Positions 18,184 to 22,282 of a stretch of 22,282 nt of DNA are shown here, one piece after another. The notes beneath the pieces are model-generated. The model was not told the DNA's origin. It did not search any database and was given only the letters and a program-made list of their open reading frames with translations. The DNA lies in contig CAUYUJ010015282.1 of assembly GCA_963575745.1 (NCBI GenBank), positions 1,484,651-1,506,932 on the forward strand. Direction: 5' to 3'. Each line of letters opens with the position of its first letter. The stretch's first letter is position 1. This DNA comes from Prorocentrum cordatum (Eukaryota; Sar; Dinophyceae; Prorocentrales; Prorocentraceae). Both the position numbers and the translations under genes were made by a program.

Positions 18184-18364
18184 AGTCCGGACGGGGCCGA
18201 ATGTCGGGGGAGGGCGGAGGTTTTATTTTGGAGTTATTCGATCCTGATATTGCCCTCGAATTTTTGAAAGTGGATTGGTCGATCCTGAGAGGCGCCCATG
18301 CTGCAGTTGAAGTTCCCTTCCTTGGTTTGTTGAGGTTGGCCACCTGGCCTTGGAGAGCGGGGCG

Positions 18365-18650
18365 CGCGCGGAGTTCCCTCGCGAGTGCCCGTGGCCCAAC
18401 TGCCCCTCCAAGCCCCACCAAGTCGGGCCTCGTCAATCGCATTAGGCACACGCATGGAACGGTCAAAGTGCCCCAGGCCTTGGCTGAGACCAACCAGTGC
18501 ATCGCGTGCCTCGAGGTGTTCTGGGACTGGAAAACAGCTCAACACACACACACACACACACATCTCCATGATGCTCTGGTCTACGGACGGCGTCTGACAC
18601 GGAAGGCCACCGCGCTGCGCCCCTTGCAGGAACCCCAGGACCTCGTCTGT
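18365..18650 (+). pseudogene. LINE C-terminal zinc-finger remnants
   Basis: EFPRECPWPNCPSKP (from 18371) and, one frame over, TKSGLVNRIRHTHG together have the C-x4-C and H-x-H arrangement of a disrupted C2H2 finger. Downstream QCIACLEVFWDWKTAQH has C-x2-C and then runs into His-Thr repeats encoded by a CA microsatellite, followed by LHDALVYGRRLTRK. Such fingers at the C-terminus fit LINE polyproteins that bind nucleic acid. Sequence 18184-18364 carries only weak coding signal. Confidence 0.5.
18541..18561 (+). repeat. (CA)n microsatellite in the zinc-finger region
   Basis: About ten CA dinucleotides, reading His-Thr in the zinc-finger frame. Confidence 0.9.
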
Positions 18651-18769
18651 AGCTTGTACGGCTCCAACTTTGCTGGGGCTTCTGCGTGTAACGACCGCGC
18701 CTGCTCCCGCCTGCGACTCACCCCGATTGTCATGCCGCTCTCGATGCCGCGTTGTTCGGGGGCGCAGAG

Positions 18770-19502
18770 ATGCCGCGATGGCCGCGCCCCGCCGCGGGCG
18801 CCAAGAGGGTGGCGGGCGAGCAGGCCGAGGGCGCGCAGGCGAAGATGCCGGCGAGGGCAGGAGGTGCGGGGGGCGGCGGAGGAGGCGGAGATCGACGGGG
18901 CCGAAGAGACAGAAGCGACAGCGAGTTCACGGATGCGTTCAAGGCCCTGTCACGTTTCGCGCTCAGCACAGCGCGAGACACGGCCCTGCTAGAAGAGAAT
19001 ATCCTCGAGACATGCCCGATCGACAACGCGACGCGGTCCCCTTGAGCGGGCGCGGAAGCAAATGCCCGCCTACACGGGGCAGGCGAAGGCGCTCAAGGAA
19101 CGCAAGGAGCAGGGCCCCAGCGTCGACTTTGCCAGCCTCGGCCCGCCGTTCCTCGCGGCGTCCACGATGATTGCGTCGGCCACCCATCAGAATGTGAAGC
19201 CAGGAGCGCCGAAGGGCGCGATAGAGAAGTATTGGGCCGAGCGCGCGCAGGGCAAGGGCCCAGCGGGCATGGTGACATTGATCCGCCACATCTCATTCCA
19301 GCAGCCGCGCGGCGAGAAGCCGCAGCGGATGGAGAACAAAGTGAAGGTCAAGCTGAGTGTAGTTCCCAACGGTGTGGCGGGCCAGAGCCTGTGCGAGATT
19401 TTCCAGCAGGCGTTGGTGGAGGTCAAAGCAGGGGGACTTGCGGGAGCGGCCCCAAGGAGCACAGCGGAGAGACAGGTGCAGAAATCTTTGAACCAGCACT
19501 AG
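18770..19502 (+). CDS. Hypothetical protein with one apparent frameshift
   Basis: I do not recognise the family. From ATG 18770 the frame reads a basic Gly/Ala-rich N-terminus (AGGAGGGGGGGDRRGRRDRS). A helical stretch follows (EFTDAFKALSRFALSTARDT, ALLEENILETCPIDNATRS) and then TGA at 19043. One frame over, the sequence continues without a gap as LERARKQMPAYTGQAKALKE, GPPFLAASTMIASATHQNV, AIEKYWAERAQGKGPAGMVT, RMENKVKVKLSVVPNGVAGQ and SLCEIFQQALVEVKAGGLAG to TAG 19500. Removing one C from the CCCC at 19038-19041 would join the halves. The downstream half alone spans ATG 19062 to 19502 (146 codons). A predicted coding length of about 243 residues and clean helix/strand character make it the best-preserved frame in the window. 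It lies about 120 bp past the LINE on the same strand, so it could also be part of a second mobile element. Confidence 0.55.
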
Positions 19503-20127
19503 ATGTACCAGATATCGAGATTGTTGATTGGGACGGTGAGATTGTGGATTCGAGGCCTGGCGGGGACATGGGAGCTCACTTTCATGGGGCTTCCGCGTGT
19601 CCAGCGATCTCGAGGCCGCCCGTGACGGCCTCTCCTCCCCTTTCCTTGCCGGCACCGTTTTCCACCAGTGCTCGTTTTGCGTATTCGTTGGCCAGGGGGT
19701 TGATCAAGGATATCAGAGCTACTGGAGGCGATGGGTTTGCGTGCGTGGGTGGCGGGGACTTGGGGGCTGGGGCGGGGGGGGAGAGGCTGACGGGCTGGCT
19801 GCTGCCGACGCCGACCGAGCGGTTGGCCGAGCAGAGCAGCCCAGCCAGCGCCGAGCATCCAGGCCACCTCAGAAGAAGCGTGGTAGGCCTTCTAGGGGCC
19901 AGCGGTCTGGGATTTGAGGCTGGTGCCCGAAGGCGCCCTCGGCGGACACCCGCCTTGTGGGTCTGCCTCGGGGCCAGCGGTGGCCACTCTCCCCAGCAGG
20001 AGCCCTCTTGTAAATTCAAGGTTGGTTCGGCCACCCGCCGTCGCAGGGATGTGAATTTTGTGAGGCCGTTTTCTCGTGGCATATCAGCGTCTGTTGAACT
20101 CAGAGATCGCCCCCCACCGCTCAGTTC
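19503..20127. other. No gene recognised
   Basis: GC-rich sequence with several overlapping open frames. One ends in a basic PPQKKRGRPSRG stretch (near 19890), which resembles an AT-hook core by chance or by descent. No frame is clearly better than the others. Confidence 0.4.
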
Positions 20128-20305
20128 AGTTCAGTTCCTCCTCGTCCGCCTCTTCCTCCACCTCCTACCTCCTGCTCCGTCTCCTCTGTCCTCCTCCCCT
20201 CCACCTCCTCCTCTTCCTCCTCCTCCTCCTCCTCCTCCTCCTCCTCCTCCTCCTCCTCCTCCTCGTCCTCATCCTCATCCTCTTCCTCGTCCTCCCCCTC
20301 CTCAA
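20128..20305 (+). repeat. (CTC)n microsatellite
   Basis: TCCTCC/CTC triplets, purest at about 20211-20264, passing into CTCATC and CTCGTC variants. Confidence 0.93.
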
Positions 20306-20695
20306 TGGCAAGCGGGCCTTTCGCGAAAAGCGCGCCCCATGGTTGATGCCCGACGCGTGCCCTGCTGGTGGTGTTTCACGGTGCCCTGGCGTTCGGGGTC
20401 GGCTTGTCGCTCTTGGTGCCCAACGGTCGGTTCCCAAGTGCTCTGTGGTTGCGATGGTGCCGTCTGGCTTGCACTATGGGCCCCAATGGTCTGCGCCCTA
20501 CGGTGCCCCATGGCTAGTGCCCCCTGTGATAGAATAGCCTGCTGGTTGGGGCCCACGTGATGATAATTAACCGAAGGAGGCGGGCACGCTAACCCCGAAT
20601 AGCGCACGAGGTACACCCTCTGTTATCATAGGCATCGCGCCGTAGGAAGTACGAAGCGCGGGGCAGTGCGGGCAGGAGGGGGGGGGACAAATGGG
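20306..20695. other. No gene recognised
   Basis: Weakly repetitive around ggtgccc at about 20340-20525, then unique sequence. No supported gene. Confidence 0.45.
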
Positions 20696-20699
20696 TGGG

Positions 20700-21050
20700 A
20701 CGTATGCGAGTTTTCGGTGGAGCTCCTTATGGGGCCACGACGCGCTGCGCTGGGTGTGGCGGACGCATGCGGGCACACCCGCTGGGGCCTTCGGTGGAGC
20801 CTTTGTGGGGCCACGAAGCGCTGCACTGGGTGTGGCGGACGCATGCGGGCTCCCCCACTGGAGCCTTCGGTGGAGCCCCCTTATGGGGCCGCGCTGTACT
20901 GGGTGTGGCGGGCGCATGCGGGCACCCCCACCGGGGCCTTCGGTGGAGTTCCTTATGAGGGCCACGACATGCTGCGCTGGGTGTGGCGGACGCAAGCGGG
21001 CACCCCCGCTGGGGCCTTCGGTGGAGCTCCCTATGGGGCCACGAGACGTG
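20700..21050 (+). repeat. Minisatellite, about 76-bp unit, four to five copies
   Basis: The anchor ggtggag starts at 20716, 20793, 20869, 20942 and 21020 (spacings 77, 76, 73, 78). Each unit reads roughly ttcggtggagctccttatgg, then ggccacg, then ctgcgctgggtgtggcggac, then gcatgcgggcac. Frames read Gly/Ala/Trp-rich (for example WVWRTHAGTPAGAFGG). The open frames drift between units because the unit length varies, so no CDS is called. Confidence 0.9.
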
Positions 21051-21097
21051 TGAGAGGTGTGCCGAAATGGTGGGCATGGGGAGAGCAGATGCGTTGA

Positions 21098-21168
21098 GCA
21101 GAGGCAGGGATGGGAGGAGGGAGGGCGGAGGAGGAGGGGAGGAGGAAGGCGGGGCGCTGTCCCTTCAA
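21098..21168 (+). repeat. GGA-rich purine tract
   Basis: Imperfect gggagg/gaggag repeats. A second weaker purine-rich stretch follows at about 21318-21380. The sequence between and after them, to about 21640, contains no gene I can support. Confidence 0.7.
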
Positions 21169-21644
21169 AACGAGGACCCAACACCACATGATGGGTAGGA
21201 ATTAAGCAAATTCCATCAGTTGGACTGATAAAGCGATTCAGCCATGTAACATAGAGCGCGAAACGCGCAGCCCACCCTACCATTACGTCTAGTGGCGCGA
21301 CGAGATGGAATCTTGGTTCAGGAAGGGGGATGAGGAAGAGGAGAGACTAGGAGGAGGAGGGCGATCAGGAGAAGGAACGCAACAACTTCGTCGCTCATGT
21401 TTGCCTAACGCAACATCAGTCAAAGGACATGAAGGATGAGCAGCAGGAGGAAGAGCGCAAGGTCGACACGGCTCGAGAGCATACGTGTGTGTGTGTATGT
21501 GTTTGTGGTCGTTGATGTCTTATGGTTCCGCCTGCTCGGCGCAAGCTGCGGCGACGAATGGGCAATCGGAACAAACGTACATTGCACCAGGAAGTTTGAT
21601 CGCCTACCTTTCCTCGAAGAAAAACCACATCATCAACATCAGCG

Positions 21645-21779
21645 TTCGGAGCTCCGCGCGGATTTCTTAGGTCAGCGTTTGCGCCTCCCTGGCGCCGCCT
21701 CCGGTGCCGCCTCTGGCGCGCTCCGCATGCCAGGGAGGGGGTCCAGCGCCAATCCAAGAAATCAGCATGGAGCTCCGAA
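21645..21779. repeat. Foldback inverted repeat (hairpin)
   Basis: The left arm 21645-21693 and right arm 21729-21779 are complementary over about 50 bp with about three-quarters of positions matching, around a 35-bp GCC-rich loop. The outer ttcggagctcc and inner cctccctggc are perfect, as is gatttctt in the middle. It could be a small foldback transposon, a MITE remnant or a structured RNA locus. Confidence 0.75.
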
Positions 21780-21854
21780 AGTTTGTGTTAAAGCAGTGCT
21801 TGCAATCAGGGGTTCCATGTTGTTTTCTAAGGAGCTGGGCCTGGGCGGCGATCT

Positions 21855-22055
21855 GGCGGCTATGTAGCCGCGGTCGTCGCTGCCCCGTCGCTGGCCCGTC
21901 GCCGCCCATCGTCTGGGCCTGCGCGGCGGTCTAGCCGCCACGTCGCCGCCATCGCCGCCTCGTCGCCGCCCGTCGCCGCCCGTCCCTTGGGGCCGCAGGC
22001 CGCTCTGGCCGCCATGTCGCCGCCTCGTCGCCGCCGTCGCCTCGTCGCCGCCCGC
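21855..22055 (+). repeat. GCC/CGTCGCCGC-rich tandem repeat
   Basis: Variants of cgtcgccgc and cgtcgccgcc repeat from about 21880 to 22050. A ggcctgcgcggcggtctagc-like segment appears twice in degenerate form. All frames are open. Confidence 0.8.
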
Positions 22056-22188
22056 TTTACATTGCTTTGCATTGCTTCGCATTGCTTTGCAATGCTTTGC
22101 ATTGCTTTGCATTACTTGGTTGATGGGCATTGATCTGCATTGCTCCGCATTGCTTTACAGTGCTTTGTGTTACTTTGCATTGCGTTGC
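22056..22188 (+). repeat. 10-bp tandem repeat (attgctttgc)
   Basis: Units are exactly 10 bp and in register from 22061 to 22110, then more degenerate to about 22188 (tgctccgcat, tgctttacag, tactttgcat). The remaining 22189-22282 is unique with no gene seen. Confidence 0.92.
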
Positions 22189-22282
22189 CTAATTCTTGAT
22201 CCTTTGGCTTATGCCGCACCGTCGACCCCTTGGGGAAAAGTCGCTGTTGCGGCTTTTGGGTGCTGCGTGACTGATGCTTGTA

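Larger units (their letters stand above)
14640..18650 (+). mobile_element. Decayed non-LTR (LINE) retrotransposon, APE endonuclease plus RT
   Basis: Domains follow LINE order on the plus strand: endonuclease N-terminal half (14640-15178), an inserted MITE, endonuclease C-terminal half (15551-15983), linker (15984-16790), reverse transcriptase (16840-17620), thumb/C-terminal region (17640-18183) and Cys/His zinc fingers (about 18370-18575). The readable frame changes several times. In-frame stops lie at 15981 (TGA), 16125 (TAA) and 17516 (TAG), so this copy is not autonomous. APE-type LINEs nick the target with the endonuclease and prime reverse transcription at the nick. No poly-A tail or target-site duplication was identified, so both ends are approximate. 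Confidence 0.85.

Noticed and set aside
19597-19917. 107-codon frame ending in a KKRGRPSRG AT-hook-like stretch
   Set aside because: A single short basic match in a GC-rich region with several overlapping frames is not enough to call a gene.
1-22282. Dinoflagellate spliced-leader relic
   Set aside because: I looked for the conserved leader core (ttttggctcaag type) by eye and did not find it. This neither supports nor excludes a dinoflagellate.

Overview
The window looks like nuclear DNA from a large, GC-rich, repeat-laden protist genome, and a dinoflagellate is the best guess. The grounds are high GC with CpG-rich blocks, microsatellites and minisatellites of many unit sizes, no compact gene layout, and a decayed non-LTR (LINE) retrotransposon with an APE-type endonuclease, a reverse transcriptase and C-terminal zinc fingers. 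The organism is inferred. I saw no spliced-leader relic, rRNA or tRNA that would confirm it.

Layout. 1-3.7 kb: sequence without a recognisable gene, broken by a degenerate GT-rich repeat, a 300-bp CTC microsatellite, a GC-rich block with an 18-bp palindrome, and AT/TG/TC/GGA simple repeats. 3.7-5.75 kb: about four near-identical 442-bp tandem units between two copies of a 115-bp direct repeat. 6.1-7.2 kb: a coding-like but frame-broken hypothetical gene. 7.3-10.4 kb: three degenerate tandem families (about 80 bp, about 122 bp, and a GC-rich relative of the first). 10.6-12.2 kb: a GC-rich block, an 11-bp minisatellite and a CA microsatellite. 12.27-14.0 kb: a G-rich minisatellite of about 56 bp whose last unit is separated from the rest by a 690-bp CAGCACGAC-type array.

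14.1-18.65 kb holds the clearest biology: a plus-strand LINE remnant read through endonuclease, linker, reverse transcriptase, thumb/C-terminal region and zinc fingers. It is broken by stops and frameshifts. Its endonuclease is split by a 368-bp MITE-like DNA transposon with 28-bp terminal inverted repeats and TA flanks. 18.77-19.5 kb is a well-preserved unknown open frame with one apparent single-base frameshift. 19.5-22.3 kb returns to repeats: a CTC tract, a minisatellite of about 76 bp, a foldback hairpin, a GCC-rich repeat and an exact 10-bp repeat.

No set of genes acts together here. The window is mainly a record of repeat expansion and nested transposition, with two unidentified coding-like loci.
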